Source: Chengkuizengella axinellae (lineage in GTDB: Bacteria > Bacillota > Bacilli > Paenibacillales > KCTC-33759). Taken from it: 64,000 bases of DNA. The notes below the pieces were generated by a model that was not told the origin of the DNA, ran no database searches, and saw only the letters and a program-made list of their open reading frames with translations. The translations under genes and the position numbers were made by a program. The stretch spans positions 62,001 to 126,000 of the forward strand of contig NZ_JAVAMP010000008.1 of the NCBI RefSeq assembly GCF_030730905.1. The letters run 5' to 3'. This document shows, in pieces, positions 50,985-60,025 of this stretch (the stretch's first letter is position 1; every line of letters begins with the position of its first letter).

Positions 50985-52190
50985 TTGAGTAGAATGAATA
51001 GAACTAAATATTCAATAGATTCAAATGGTCAGACAACATTTATTATTGTATACCTAATGGGCTTCACTCATTTCCTAAATGATTTGATTCAAGCCATTGT
51101 TCCAGCACTATATCCAATCATGCAAGAAAGCTTACATCTTTCATACGCACAAATTGGACTTATGGGATTTACTTTAAGCATTACAGCCGCAATCATCCAA
51201 CCTTTCATGGGATGGTGGGGAGACACTCGTTTTACCCCCTACTCTCTCCCTTTAGGGATGTTCTTTACATTGATAGGAATCATCGTTATCGGAGTCGTAG
51301 AGGATTATAGTTTGCTTCTAATTGGTATTATGTTCATAGGTGTAGGATCTGCAGTTTATCATCCAGAAGGCTCAAGAGTTGTTTATTATGCTGCTGGTAA
51401 TAAACGAGGTTTATCACAATCTATTTTTCAAGTCGGTGGTAATTTTGGACAAGCCTTCGCACCAATTATGGCAGCCTTAGTTTTCGCTCCTCTAGGAAAA
51501 TCTGGGGCCTTATGGTTTAGCATTGCTGTCATGATTGCCATGATCTCTTTACTAAAAATTGCAAGTTGGTATAAGGAAGCTTACAATCATCATATATCAA
51601 AGAAAGAAAAGAAAGATATAAAAACAAAGCAAATTGGTAGACTCGAATTAATCTATATCTTTTTTATATTAGTTATTTACATCATTGCTAGAACATGGTA
51701 CTACTCCGGTATTACTAGTTTTTATCAATTTTATATTATTAAAAAATACAATCTTTCATTTAGTCATGCCCAAGTATATATTTTTCTGTTTTTATTTGGT
51801 GGTGTATTAGGTACCTTATTCGGAGGGACACTATCCGATCGTTGGGGAAGGAAAAATGTGATGTTATTATCAATGTTTGGCACAATACCATTTTCATTGA
51901 TGCTTCCATATGCTGATCCGCATTTTGCCATTGTTCTTTGTTTTGTCATTGGATTTATCATGTTGTCTAGCTTCACAGTAATGGTGGTATATGCTCAAGA
52001 GTTAATTCCAAACAAAATAGGTACTGTAACAGGTATCATACTGGGTTTAGCTTTTGGGTTGGGAGCGATTGGATCAGGGGTATTGGGTTATTCAATTGAA
52101 TACATAGGTTTAGATCAGGTCATGTATTTGCTTAGCTTCTTGCCTTTTGTAGGTTTTTTACTTTTATTATTGCCTAGAGGGAATGAATAA
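50985..52190 (+). CDS. MFS transporter (Fsr-like)
   Basis: The 401-residue carrier has 12 predicted helices. It shows GFTHFLNDLIQAIVPALYPI, GVGSAVYHPEGSRVVYYAAG, GLSQSIFQVGGNFGQAFAPI and a central GGTLSDRWGRKNVMLLS (MFS motif A). The HFxND and YHPEG blocks match the Fsr (fosmidomycin resistance) family. Divergent from the GntR gene, it could be the hydroxyproline permease or exporter of the cluster. The TTG start has GGAGGG 8 nt before. Confidence 0.88.
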   Translation: MSRMNRTKYSIDSNGQTTFIIVYLMGFTHFLNDLIQAIVPALYPIMQESLHLSYAQIGLMGFTLSITAAIIQPFMGWWGDTRFTPYSLPLGMFFTLIGIIVIGVVEDYSLLLIGIMFIGVGSAVYHPEGSRVVYYAAGNKRGLSQSIFQVGGNFGQAFAPIMAALVFAPLGKSGALWFSIAVMIAMISLLKIASWYKEAYNHHISKKEKKDIKTKQIGRLELIYIFFILVIYIIARTWYYSGITSFYQFYIIKKYNLSFSHAQVYIFLFLFGGVLGTLFGGTLSDRWGRKNVMLLSMFGTIPFSLMLPYADPHFAIVLCFVIGFIMLSSFTVMVVYAQELIPNKIGTVTGIILGLAFGLGAIGSGVLGYSIEYIGLDQVMYLLSFLPFVGFLLLLLPRGNE

Positions 52191-52227
52191 ACAGCATCAT
52201 CAGTAAGATCACTATTCTTTATTTTAA

Positions 52228-52611
52228 ATGAAGTTCACTTTCCTGACAATTTTAATTCAACTCATCTGGTTGTATCTTCCATTTCCCTATTCAAATCATG
52301 TGGTTAGTAATTATCAGACTCCTTTGTTAAAAGCAGGCCAAGAACTATATGCTGATCGAAAAACAAGTGAGGAAATAAAACATCAATTATATGAAGAACT
52401 AGCATTGATACCCCAACAAGCTTCCGCAGAGATCTTTCTTGAAGGAGTGGGTAGTGGGGAGTTCAGCTTCATAAATCTAGAGGAAGCAATGTTGTTGTAT
52501 GGTGCATGGATCGTGGGAATATGTAATTTAACAGATAGTTTAGACATTAAGTTGCTCCAACATCTATCGCAAGAAACAACACGTATATTTCTTGACTTTT
52601 GTCAAAACTAA
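52228..52611 (+). CDS. Hypothetical protein
   Basis: A 127-residue open frame begins with a hydrophobic segment (FLTILIQLIWLYLPF), which could be a signal anchor. An acidic helical region follows (ADRKTSEEIKHQLYEELAL, FSFINLEEAMLLYGAWIVG). I do not recognise it, and no clear ribosome binding site precedes the ATG. It lies 37 nt after the MFS gene on the same strand, so it may be translated from that message or be a remnant. Confidence 0.45.
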   Translation: MKFTFLTILIQLIWLYLPFPYSNHVVSNYQTPLLKAGQELYADRKTSEEIKHQLYEELALIPQQASAEIFLEGVGSGEFSFINLEEAMLLYGAWIVGICNLTDSLDIKLLQHLSQETTRIFLDFCQN

Positions 52612-52661
52612 TTTTTTAATGTAATTAGAACGATTGTTCAATTCCATTCACAAAGGAGCTA

Positions 52662-52856
52662 TTGATCTTTCCCACGTGTCTCGAAAAAGCAATGGGTTAT
52701 GCTTTATACCATGAATCAGATCATTTAACCTTACTTCCAGAATTTAAAGGCAAACATTTCTTATCTAAACTTTATGCAACATTCATTTTTCAAAGAGCAG
52801 CAATGTTCGGTATGCTATGGGATACAGACAAGATGTTGCATTTGACAGAGATTTAG
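52662..52856 (+). CDS. Short hypothetical ORF, possibly the 5' part of a frameshifted gene
   Basis: A 64-codon frame opens with TTG shortly after AAAGGAG and reads CLEKAMGYALYHESDHLTL. It overlaps the next frame by 40 nt in another phase. I do not recognise it. If the two frames are one gene, a frameshift lies near 52790-52815. Confidence 0.25.
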   Translation: MIFPTCLEKAMGYALYHESDHLTLLPEFKGKHFLSKLYATFIFQRAAMFGMLWDTDKMLHLTEI

Positions 52857-53131
52857 TGTCTGTATGGAACTGGTACGAAACGAATGGACAATTAATTAGA
52901 AGTGTAGAAAAGTCAAAAACGGTTTACATGATTACCGTTATTACGTTAGTTATCGCCTATGCAACTTACGCTAAATATTTTAAAAATGGTTGGTGGTATG
53001 GTGTTGCATTACCAATCGTTGGGATTATATTAGTTATTGGATCATTGAGGGGTGGAATTAATGCCACAATAAATGGTGGGATGACATGGCGAGATTCAAA
53101 ATATAATCGAGATAATCTGAAACCATTGTAA
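52817..53131 (+). CDS. Small two-helix membrane protein (hypothetical)
   Basis: The 104-residue protein begins GYRQDVAFDRDLVSVWNWYE and has two hydrophobic helices (TVYMITVITLVIAYATYAKY, GVALPIVGIILVIGSL). No ribosome site stands before the ATG, and the frame is open upstream (HFSKSSNVRYA), so the start is uncertain or the gene is a 3' fragment. I do not recognise the family. Confidence 0.45.
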   Translation: MGYRQDVAFDRDLVSVWNWYETNGQLIRSVEKSKTVYMITVITLVIAYATYAKYFKNGWWYGVALPIVGIILVIGSLRGGINATINGGMTWRDSKYNRDNLKPL

Positions 53132-53190
53132 TGAATGATATAACAAAAACTCGGTGACCTATTTGAAAACTTTTAAATTCTTATGTTATA

Positions 53191-53232
53191 AAAAAACATT
53201 AAACCCCTACTCTATTCAGAAAGGGGGTTTAA
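53191..53232 (-). terminator. Terminator of the oligopeptide transporter operon
   Basis: On the reverse strand TTAAACCCC pairs with GGGGTTTAA across a 16-nt loop, followed by TGTTTTTTTA. It lies about 90 nt past the last gene of the operon. Confidence 0.88.
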
Positions 53233-53246
53233 CTTTAATGCACATG

Positions 53247-53292
53247 TCTATTATGCAATGGAAACATTGAATTACTAGTACTGCATAATAGA
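53247..53292. repeat. 11-bp inverted repeat
   Basis: TCTATTATGCA (53247-53257) and TGCATAATAGA (53282-53292) are exact complements with a 24-nt loop. It stands between the terminator and the DUF3899 gene. Function unknown. Confidence 0.5.
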
Positions 53293-53320
53293 AAGGTATG
53301 TACAGTATTTTATTGAATTT

Positions 53321-53713
53321 TTACAGCAGCAAAAGAACAATCGATGTTATGATTAATGGAATTGCTGTAATAAGAGGAAGTAGCATAGATTCTTTTCTAA
53401 TATGCTGCTTCTTCTGTTTTATTATTTCTCTTTCATTAAGAACGTTAGCATCAACCTGATAATTCACCAAACTCTCATCTAACTCTTCCTTTGATGGTTT
53501 TTTTCTTCTAATTATAAATTTATAAACGGGTTTAAACCAGCCATTAGAAACAAAAACAACAGCGCTCAAAGATAAACAAAATATTCCAACCATAAATGTT
53601 GTATTAATCAGGGTTTGGTATACACTTTTGTCATAAAAAAGAAAACTATATACGCCACATATCAGAAATACGATTGTAGGTGTGAGAATTCTCAGTTTGA
53701 TTTGTAAGTTCAT
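53321..53713 (-). CDS. DUF3899-like membrane protein
   Basis: The 130-residue protein has two N-terminal helices (PTIVFLICGVYSFLFY, TFMVGIFCLSLSAVVFVSNGWF), a basic/acidic middle and a C-terminal helix (LPLITAIPLIITSIVLLLL). This layout matches DUF3899 proteins, which often accompany peptide ABC transporters in Bacillales. It follows the transporter ATPase gene by 54 nt on the same strand. Confidence 0.75.
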   Translation of the reverse strand: MNLQIKLRILTPTIVFLICGVYSFLFYDKSVYQTLINTTFMVGIFCLSLSAVVFVSNGWFKPVYKFIIRRKKPSKEELDESLVNYQVDANVLNEREIIKQKKQHIRKESMLLPLITAIPLIITSIVLLLL

Positions 53714-53767
53714 AACACACCTCCTAGTTGAAATTCATATATGAATTGGAACAGGTGTTTCTTTCAA

Positions 53768-54730
53768 CTAATACAAATGACAAGCTACGAAATGACCTTT
53801 CTCTACTTCTTTCAACTGAGGTATCATCGATTCACATTCTTTTTTAGCATGAGCGCATCGTGTTCTAAAATGACAACCACTCGGAGGGTTCATCGGACTT
53901 GGTACATCTCCTTGTAAAACAATTCTCTCCCTAGAATGCTCCACTTTAGGGTCAGGGATCGGAATAGCAGATAATAAAGCCTGAGTGTATGGATGTAGTG
54001 GATTATCATATAACTCTACACTCTCTGATACTTCAACAAGTTTTCCTAAGTACATCACACCGATGCGATCAGAAATATGCTTTACCATAGATAAATCATG
54101 AGCAATAAACAAATAAGTAAGGTTCTCTTCTTCTTGTAAATCTTGAAATAGATTTACAACCTGAGCTTGTATTGATACGTCAAGCGCTGAAATCGGTTCA
54201 TCAGCAATGATAAACTTCGGTTTCACAGCAAGGGCTCGAGCAATACCAATACGTTGTCGTTGTCCCCCAGAAAACTCATGTGGATATCGATTAGCATGAT
54301 TTTTCTTTAGTCCAACTTTATTTAATAATTCTAGAACTCTATCATATTTTCCTGATTTATCACCTTTATACATGCCAAGAGCATCCATACCTTCAGAAAT
54401 AATCTCTGTTACCGTTAATCTAGGATTTAATGAAGCATATGGGTCCTGGAAGATCATTTGCATATCACTATGCAGTGCATACTTCTGTTTCTTATTCATC
54501 TTAATAATATTTTCACCATTAAAATAAATCTCTCCTTCAGTAGCATTATACAACTGCAAAATGGTTCTTCCTGTTGTAGACTTGCCACATCCAGACTCTC
54601 CTACTAAACCAAAAGTTTCTCCTTCTGATATAGAAAATGAGACATCATTTACAGCTTTTAACGTTCGCCCACCAGAAACTTTAAATTCCTTCGATAAATT
54701 TCTTATATCCAGTAGTGTTTTTGCACCCAT
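53768..54730 (-). CDS. oppF: Oligopeptide ABC transporter ATP-binding protein (OppF/DppF type)
   Basis: About 320 residues. Walker A GLVGESGCGKSTTGRTILQL, signature EFSGGQRQRIGIARALAV, Walker B FIIADEPISALDVSIQAQVV, and the oligo/dipeptide C-terminal motif with CHFRTRCAHAKKEC (metal-binding Cys). It energises peptide import with OppD. ATG 54728-54730 overlaps the oppD stop by 1 nt (TAATG), with AGGGGG upstream. Confidence 0.93.
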   Translation of the reverse strand: MGAKTLLDIRNLSKEFKVSGGRTLKAVNDVSFSISEGETFGLVGESGCGKSTTGRTILQLYNATEGEIYFNGENIIKMNKKQKYALHSDMQMIFQDPYASLNPRLTVTEIISEGMDALGMYKGDKSGKYDRVLELLNKVGLKKNHANRYPHEFSGGQRQRIGIARALAVKPKFIIADEPISALDVSIQAQVVNLFQDLQEEENLTYLFIAHDLSMVKHISDRIGVMYLGKLVEVSESVELYDNPLHPYTQALLSAIPIPDPKVEHSRERIVLQGDVPSPMNPPSGCHFRTRCAHAKKECESMIPQLKEVEKGHFVACHLY

Positions 54731-55746
54731 TATACATGTCCCCCTGACTGTACCGGTCTTTCTACCGTTGGAGCGGCAGGATCCTCTAACCAACAACTCA
54801 CTTTATGACTGGAAGATAATGTTGTTTCTTCTGGAAACTCCTCAATACACGCCTTCATGGCAAATTCGCATCTTTCCGCAAAAGGACATCCTTTTGGGGG
54901 ATCAATCAATTGAGGTGGTGTTCCTGGAATAGATGCCAATCTCCCATGCTCCTTAGAATCGAGTCTAGGTACAGATTCCAACAATCCCCAAGTATACGGA
55001 TGACGGGATTCATAAAATATTTCATTCAACGTTCCCTGCTCAACAATTTTTCCTGCATACATAATAACGACACGCTGCGCTATATTCGCCACCACACCTA
55101 AGTCATGCGTAATTAAAATAATTGAGGTATGAAGTTTATCTTGCAAACCTTTCATAAGTTCAATAATTTGAGCCTGAATCGTTACATCTAATGCCGTTGT
55201 AGGTTCATCTGCAATAAGCAGCTTTGGATTACATGCTAATGCAATCGCAATCATAACTCTCTGTCTCATACCACCACTAAATTGATGAGGGTAACTGTAT
55301 ATTAATTTATCTGGATTCGGAATTCCAACTAAGCCTAACATTTCAATTGCTCTTTGCTTAGCCTCTGACTTGCTCATGCCTTGGTGTTTAATCAAACTTT
55401 CAGTAATTTGTGTACCTATTTTCATAGTAGGGTTTAAAGACGTCATCGGATCTTGAAAAATCATAGATACCTCTGCTCCACGAATTTTCTGAAATTCTTT
55501 TTCCGAAATGGAAGTTAAATCTTTATTGTCAAAATTAATAGAGCCCTGCTTATAGCGTCCTGGTGGCATTGGGTTTAATCCAATAATAGCCTGAGAAGTA
55601 ACACTTTTTCCAGATCCAGATTCGCCTACAAGTGCGACTACTTCCCCTTTATTCACTTCAAAGTTTATACCCCGAATAGCTTCTACTTCACCTTGGAAAG
55701 TATCAAAAGAAAAATACAAATCTTTAATTTCCAACAATTTACTCAT
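54730..55746 (-). CDS. oppD: Oligopeptide ABC transporter ATP-binding protein (OppD/DppD type)
   Basis: The 338-residue ATPase has ALVGESGSGKSVTSQAIIGL (Walker A), QFSGGMRQRVMIAIALACN (signature), LLIADEPTTALDVTIQAQII (Walker B) and GCPFAERCEFAMKAC at the end. It pairs with OppF. Peptide specificity cannot be read from sequence. Confidence 0.93.
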   Translation of the reverse strand: MSKLLEIKDLYFSFDTFQGEVEAIRGINFEVNKGEVVALVGESGSGKSVTSQAIIGLNPMPPGRYKQGSINFDNKDLTSISEKEFQKIRGAEVSMIFQDPMTSLNPTMKIGTQITESLIKHQGMSKSEAKQRAIEMLGLVGIPNPDKLIYSYPHQFSGGMRQRVMIAIALACNPKLLIADEPTTALDVTIQAQIIELMKGLQDKLHTSIILITHDLGVVANIAQRVVIMYAGKIVEQGTLNEIFYESRHPYTWGLLESVPRLDSKEHGRLASIPGTPPQLIDPPKGCPFAERCEFAMKACIEEFPEETTLSSSHKVSCWLEDPAAPTVERPVQSGGHV

Positions 55747-55788
55747 TATTAAAAAAACCTCCTTTAGCTCTTTTCCATATTCATTTCA

Positions 55789-56739
55789 TTATTTACGTAA
55801 TTTTGGATCAACCGCATCACGCAATCCGTCTCCAAATATACTGAACGAAGTTACAATTAAAGTAAGGATAGTAGCAGGTATTAATAAAAGAAATGGATAA
55901 GTAGTTACAAAGTTTCTAGAGTCACTAATTAAAGATCCTAAAGAAGCATAAGGTACTGGCACGCCCAGTCCAATAAAACTTAAAAAAGCTTCAGTAAAGA
56001 TGGCAAACGGGATTGTAAAAGAAATATTTACTAACACTGGGCCTACCATGTTAGGTATTAAATGCATACTCATCATTTTTGCTGGCTTTGTTCCAAGAGA
56101 TCGAGCTGCTAATATAAATTCCCGATTTTTCAAACTAAATACTTGTCCTCGGACTAACCTTGCCATACCTACCCAACCAGTAAGTGCAATTGCAATAATA
56201 ATAGCAGTTATACCTGGTTCTAAAACTAAAATTAGTAATACAACAATAATAATATTTGGAATACTTACAATAATTTCAATAAAACGCATCATAAGAAAAT
56301 CAGCTCTGCCTCCGAAATATCCAGCGATGACACCATATACAATTCCAAAAACTACATCAAGCGACGCAGCTATAACACCAATTAACAGTGAGACTCTAGC
56401 ACCTTCCCACGTTCTAGTCCACATATCTCTACCAAACTCATCTGTTCCAAACCAATTATTATCCGTAAGCGTCGGTGTATGTTTTAAATTTGACTCTCCC
56501 TCTGAATTTGTATAAATCTGAGTCATAGCATCATGCTCATTCATCAATGGTGCAAATAATGACATTAGAACAATAAAAATCAAAATAAAAATAGAAATCA
56601 TTGCAGGTTTATGCTGCTTTAAACGACGCCATACGTCCTGAGAAAAAGAAACGCTTTTATAATCTTTTTCTCCTTCAAACAAAACATTTTTATCTATTTT
56701 TTCAAACCTATCTTTTGATATCGTTGGATTCGTATTCAT
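55789..56739 (-). CDS. oppC: Oligopeptide ABC transporter permease (OppC/DppC type)
   Basis: The 316-residue permease has a cytoplasmic N-terminal segment, then FGTDEFGRDMWTRTWEGARV, the five-helix core, and the EAA-like loop GWVGMARLVRGQVFSLKNRE. It ends with DGLRDAVDPKLRK, typical of OppC. Confidence 0.93.
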   Translation of the reverse strand: MNTNPTISKDRFEKIDKNVLFEGEKDYKSVSFSQDVWRRLKQHKPAMISIFILIFIVLMSLFAPLMNEHDAMTQIYTNSEGESNLKHTPTLTDNNWFGTDEFGRDMWTRTWEGARVSLLIGVIAASLDVVFGIVYGVIAGYFGGRADFLMMRFIEIIVSIPNIIIVVLLILVLEPGITAIIIAIALTGWVGMARLVRGQVFSLKNREFILAARSLGTKPAKMMSMHLIPNMVGPVLVNISFTIPFAIFTEAFLSFIGLGVPVPYASLGSLISDSRNFVTTYPFLLLIPATILTLIVTSFSIFGDGLRDAVDPKLRK

Positions 56740-56742
56740 GCG

Positions 56743-57696
56743 TTAGTCACTTCCTCCCAATACACGTATTCTTGGATCTATCAATGAATATAAGATATCA
56801 ACTAAAAATAAAGCTACGATATACAACATGGAGTAAAACAACGTTAATCCCATCGTTACAGAATAATCTCTATCTCTTACAGAATCCACTAATTCATTTC
56901 CAATTCCTGGAATACCAAAAATCGTTTCTATAACTAGGGAACCCGTTAATGCAAATAAAATAAATACTGGCAAAGAGGTTGCAATCGGGATTAAAGCATT
57001 TCTTAAACAATGTCGAAATAAGACTACCCTTTTGGATAACCCTTTCGATTTAGCTGTTTTTATATAATCTTGCCCTAATACCTCCAACATCTCTGAACGC
57101 ATCATTCTTGTGTAATAAGCGAATCCACCAAATGCTAATGAAAGAGTTGGTAAGATCGTATGCTTAAATTCGCCCCACAAAGCTACAGGTAGAGGGGGTT
57201 TGTCTAACAATCCGAACAATGCATGATTACCACCAAATATGTATTGCAATAAAACAGCAACAACAAAGTTTGGAATAGCAAAACCAATAACGGCAAATCC
57301 AACAGACATATAGTCTAACATTTTACCCCTTCTTAAAGCAGCTGCCATACCTAACAATACACCAAATGGTATACTAATTGCTGCTGCTTGTAATCCTAGC
57401 GTAGCAGAAGGTCCTATTCTTTCAAAAATAATCGTTGTGACTTCCCTTCCTTTTGTAATATAAGAGGTACCAAAGTCACCCTGTATAGCATTTGTTAAAT
57501 ATTGAAAATATTGCTCTGGTATTGACTTATCCAAACCATACTTTTCCAACATTACTTCTCTTACAGATTCCGGAAGTTTATCTTCATTAAAAGGGCTGCC
57601 TGGCATTAATTTCATTAAGAAAAAAGTAAGTGTGATAACAACCCAAATCGTCACTAACATAAATATAAAACGATGTAATAAATATTTACCCATCAT
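56743..57696 (-). CDS. oppB: Oligopeptide ABC transporter permease (OppB/DppB type)
   Basis: The 317-residue permease starts YLLHRFIFMLVTIWVVITLT and has MPGSPFNEDKLPESVREVML, GDFGTSYITKGREVTTII and the cytoplasmic loop RMMRSEMLEVLGQDYIKTAK, then VDILYSLIDPRIRVLG at the end. These are OppB hallmarks. It is separated from oppC by 3 nt. Confidence 0.93.
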   Translation of the reverse strand: MMGKYLLHRFIFMLVTIWVVITLTFFLMKLMPGSPFNEDKLPESVREVMLEKYGLDKSIPEQYFQYLTNAIQGDFGTSYITKGREVTTIIFERIGPSATLGLQAAAISIPFGVLLGMAAALRRGKMLDYMSVGFAVIGFAIPNFVVAVLLQYIFGGNHALFGLLDKPPLPVALWGEFKHTILPTLSLAFGGFAYYTRMMRSEMLEVLGQDYIKTAKSKGLSKRVVLFRHCLRNALIPIATSLPVFILFALTGSLVIETIFGIPGIGNELVDSVRDRDYSVTMGLTLFYSMLYIVALFLVDILYSLIDPRIRVLGGSD

Positions 57697-57747
57697 CTAC
57701 AGCTCCAATTCTACATTGAAATAGGGTTTCCTTCATTTTGTTATTAA

Positions 57748-57783
57748 AATTCAAGGTATATGCTTTCACATATACCTTGAATT
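57748..57783 (-). terminator. Attenuating hairpin between substrate-binding protein and permeases
   Basis: AATTCAAGGTATATG (57748-57762) pairs perfectly over 15 bp with 57769-57783; on the reverse strand TTTTAATAA follows. Such hairpins allow most transcripts to stop after the abundant binding protein. Confidence 0.8.
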
Positions 57784-57818
57784 GAGTATGAAATAATTTT
57801 ACTTATTAGATCTCATTA

Positions 57819-59576
57819 TTATTTACCATCAATATATGTCCATTTGAAGGAATATGGAGGTCCAGAAGCATGAATTCCAAGATCTTTCACATATTCTTGT
57901 TGTAAAGTATAATATCCGTCAAATACAGTTGGAATAAACGCATAGTCGGATAATACGATTCTTTCCATTTCACCATAAATATCAAATCTTTCTTTTCCAT
58001 CCACTGCTTTAGATTTTTCTTTTAATGCATCGTACTTAGTATTGGAATAACCATTTCTAACCGAATAAAAACCGGTAGTCGTGAAAAGATCTAGATATGT
58101 TGTTGGTTCATTGTAATCCGCAAACCAACCAGTGTAAATAATATGATATTCAAATGTTTTTTGTTGTTCTCTTCTTACCTTAGAATCTTGAATCTCAAGA
58201 GTGATAGGTATTCCTACTTGTCTTAATTGTTCTTGAATAATTTGCATTTCATTAGCAGTATCACCAGAATATGTACCAACAGATATTTCAGGTACATCAG
58301 CACCGATTTCTGCTACAGCTTTTGCAACTAATTCTTTTGCTCTTTCAGGGTCATAACGAAGTAAGTCAGCATTTCCAGAAAATTCTGTACGGAAATCTGC
58401 ATCTGGAGAAGAACCAACTAATCCAGTAGGAAGAATTCCTGATGCAGGTACTTTCACCCCACCTGTTACTGCTGTTACTACATTTCGATCAATCCCTAAA
58501 GACATAGCTTCACGGAAGTCTTTATTATTCAAGAATTTACCTTCAATAGTGTCTTTGTTAACTAAATTCATTAAAAACCAACTAGTTTGTGTTTTAGCAT
58601 ACTGAGTAGCCTCTGGTCTATCTTTATAAAGATCAATGAAGTCAGGTCCAACATTCATAACCAAATCAAATTCTTTATTATCAAATCTTTGCTCTCGAGT
58701 ACTCACACCAGTCAGTTCAAGAACAACTTTATCTAACTTTACAGCATCTCTATCCCAATATTCTTCATTTGGTGATAGAACAATCTTATCATCATGTGAC
58801 CAATCTGAAATTACAAAAGGACCATTATATAACAATTTATCTAATTCACTAGCATATCCGTCATCTCCACCAACTGAGTTATAAAATTCTTCATTAATTG
58901 GATAGAAAGTAGGGAATGCCATTAGTTCTAAAAATTGTGGTACAATGTCAGTAACTTGAACCTCAAAAGTACTGTCATCTACAGCTTTAAATCCTAAATT
59001 ATCCAAAGCTGGGCGAATTAGCGCTTCTAATTCTTCTGCTGTAGCTTCTTCAGGCAATTCAACTTCCCCTAATTCTGCATAACCTTCAAGTGCAATCAAT
59101 TCAAAAATCCAAGAGTACTCCCCTGCATTTCTAGGATCAAGAGCAGTCTTCCATCCAAATTCAAAATCATGCGCAGTAACAGGGTCTCCATTAGACCATT
59201 TAGCATTATCTCTAATCTTAAACGTATAAGTGTTTCCGTTTAATTCATAACTTTCTGCAATACCAGGTACGATTGTCTCATCTATCAGCTTTTGCATTAA
59301 TCCATCAAAGATATTATTCATAATCAACTGATCTTGAGTATAAGAACCATGTACAGGACTTAATGAGGTTGGTTCAGATGTACCCGTAACAAATACTTGT
59401 TCACTTCCCTCTGATTCACCACTAGATTCACTAGTTGTTCCTTCTGTAGTAGTTCCTGTATCACTATCTGAAGTGGCAGGTGTTGCTTCGTCTCCCCCAC
59501 TACAAGCTGCAAGTCCTACAATCACAGCCATAAACAAAGCTAAAATCATCATCACTCTTTTGTTGTTACTCTTCAT
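57819..59576 (-). CDS. oppA: Oligopeptide-binding lipoprotein (solute-binding protein family 5)
   Basis: About 585 residues. The lipoprotein signal is MILALFMAVIVGLAACSGG (lipobox LAAC), followed by a Ser/Thr/Glu-rich linker. The family 5 core has VFVTGTSEPTSLSPVHGSYT, DNAKWSNGDPVTAHDFEFGW and FREAMSLGIDRNVVTAV. It binds peptides outside the membrane. The operon has a sigma-A promoter with two GntR palindromes and a cre site far upstream (long leader), so it is likely induced together with hydroxyproline catabolism. A start one codon earlier (59579) is equally possible. Confidence 0.93.
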   Translation of the reverse strand: MKSNNKRVMMILALFMAVIVGLAACSGGDEATPATSDSDTGTTTEGTTSESSGESEGSEQVFVTGTSEPTSLSPVHGSYTQDQLIMNNIFDGLMQKLIDETIVPGIAESYELNGNTYTFKIRDNAKWSNGDPVTAHDFEFGWKTALDPRNAGEYSWIFELIALEGYAELGEVELPEEATAEELEALIRPALDNLGFKAVDDSTFEVQVTDIVPQFLELMAFPTFYPINEEFYNSVGGDDGYASELDKLLYNGPFVISDWSHDDKIVLSPNEEYWDRDAVKLDKVVLELTGVSTREQRFDNKEFDLVMNVGPDFIDLYKDRPEATQYAKTQTSWFLMNLVNKDTIEGKFLNNKDFREAMSLGIDRNVVTAVTGGVKVPASGILPTGLVGSSPDADFRTEFSGNADLLRYDPERAKELVAKAVAEIGADVPEISVGTYSGDTANEMQIIQEQLRQVGIPITLEIQDSKVRREQQKTFEYHIIYTGWFADYNEPTTYLDLFTTTGFYSVRNGYSNTKYDALKEKSKAVDGKERFDIYGEMERIVLSDYAFIPTVFDGYYTLQQEYVKDLGIHASGPPYSFKWTYIDGK

Positions 59577-59776
59577 CAAATTTCTCCTCCTTAATATTTT
59601 TACCCTTTCAATTTTGTTTCACTTTACTATCACATTCACATCTACCATTTACAATATTGTTTGATCATGAAATATCCTTTATCAAATCATTAGGATGAAC
59701 AAAGCAAGGAGGACTTATCTAGGAGTTAAAATTGTTCGTTATCGATCTATCATATAATTTAGAAATTTTACACTGG

Positions 59777-59791
59777 ATGGAAGCGCTTTCT
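59777..59791. promoter_or_regulatory. CcpA (cre) site in the opp leader
   Basis: ATGGAAGCGCTTTCT matches the cre consensus WTGNAANCGNWNNCW at every defined position. About 230 nt downstream of the promoter, it would act as a roadblock for carbon catabolite repression. Confidence 0.7.
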
Positions 59792-59976
59792 GATTAGATT
59801 CAATGTTATCAAATGTGATTAAACTTCCAACTAAATTTCTTTGTTCTATGGATCGATAAACATTAGTGGGTATGTAATAATATAGAAGTGAACAAAACTG
59901 AATTGATTTTTTCTCTGTGGCTACAGAGAATTGGGACAAGGGAAAATGCCCGGTAAAACTCCCCCTCAAAATGTCC

Positions 59977-59991
59977 AAAGGTCTAACCTTT
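59977..59991. promoter_or_regulatory. GntR operator (variant) before opp
   Basis: AAAGGT-CTA-ACCTTT, a perfect palindrome with the same GGTCTAACC core as the site before the regulator gene, 23 nt centre-to-centre from the second site. Confidence 0.7.
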
Positions 59992-59999
59992 AAATATCT

Positions 60000-60014
60000 A
60001 ATGGTCTAACCATT
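60000..60014. promoter_or_regulatory. GntR operator before opp
   Basis: AATGGT-CTA-ACCATT, identical to the operator before the regulator gene and just downstream of the -10 box. Confidence 0.75.
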
Positions 60015-60025
60015 TGATATTTACA

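Larger units (their letters stand above)
59580..60018 (-). other. Long 5' leader of the oligopeptide operon
   Basis: About 440 nt lie between the deduced transcription start (~60019) and the oppA start. It contains a cre site, two operator palindromes at its 5' end and a stem TTCTCTGT-AGCC-ACAGAGAA (59919-59938) that has no T-run. No known riboswitch motif (T-box, TPP, SAM, glycine) was recognised. A weak open frame (59739-59978) lacks a ribosome site. Confidence 0.5.

Noticed and set aside
59919-59938. Hairpin TTCTCTGT-AGCC-ACAGAGAA as a terminator
   Set aside because: The T-run lies on the wrong side for either strand.
59739-59978. 79-codon open frame in the opp leader
   Set aside because: TTG start without ribosome site, starts inside the operator region, unconvincing composition; better explained as leader RNA.
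59580-60018. T-box or metabolite riboswitch in the opp leader
   Set aside because: No T-box sequence (TGGNACCGCG-like) and no core of a known riboswitch class was found.
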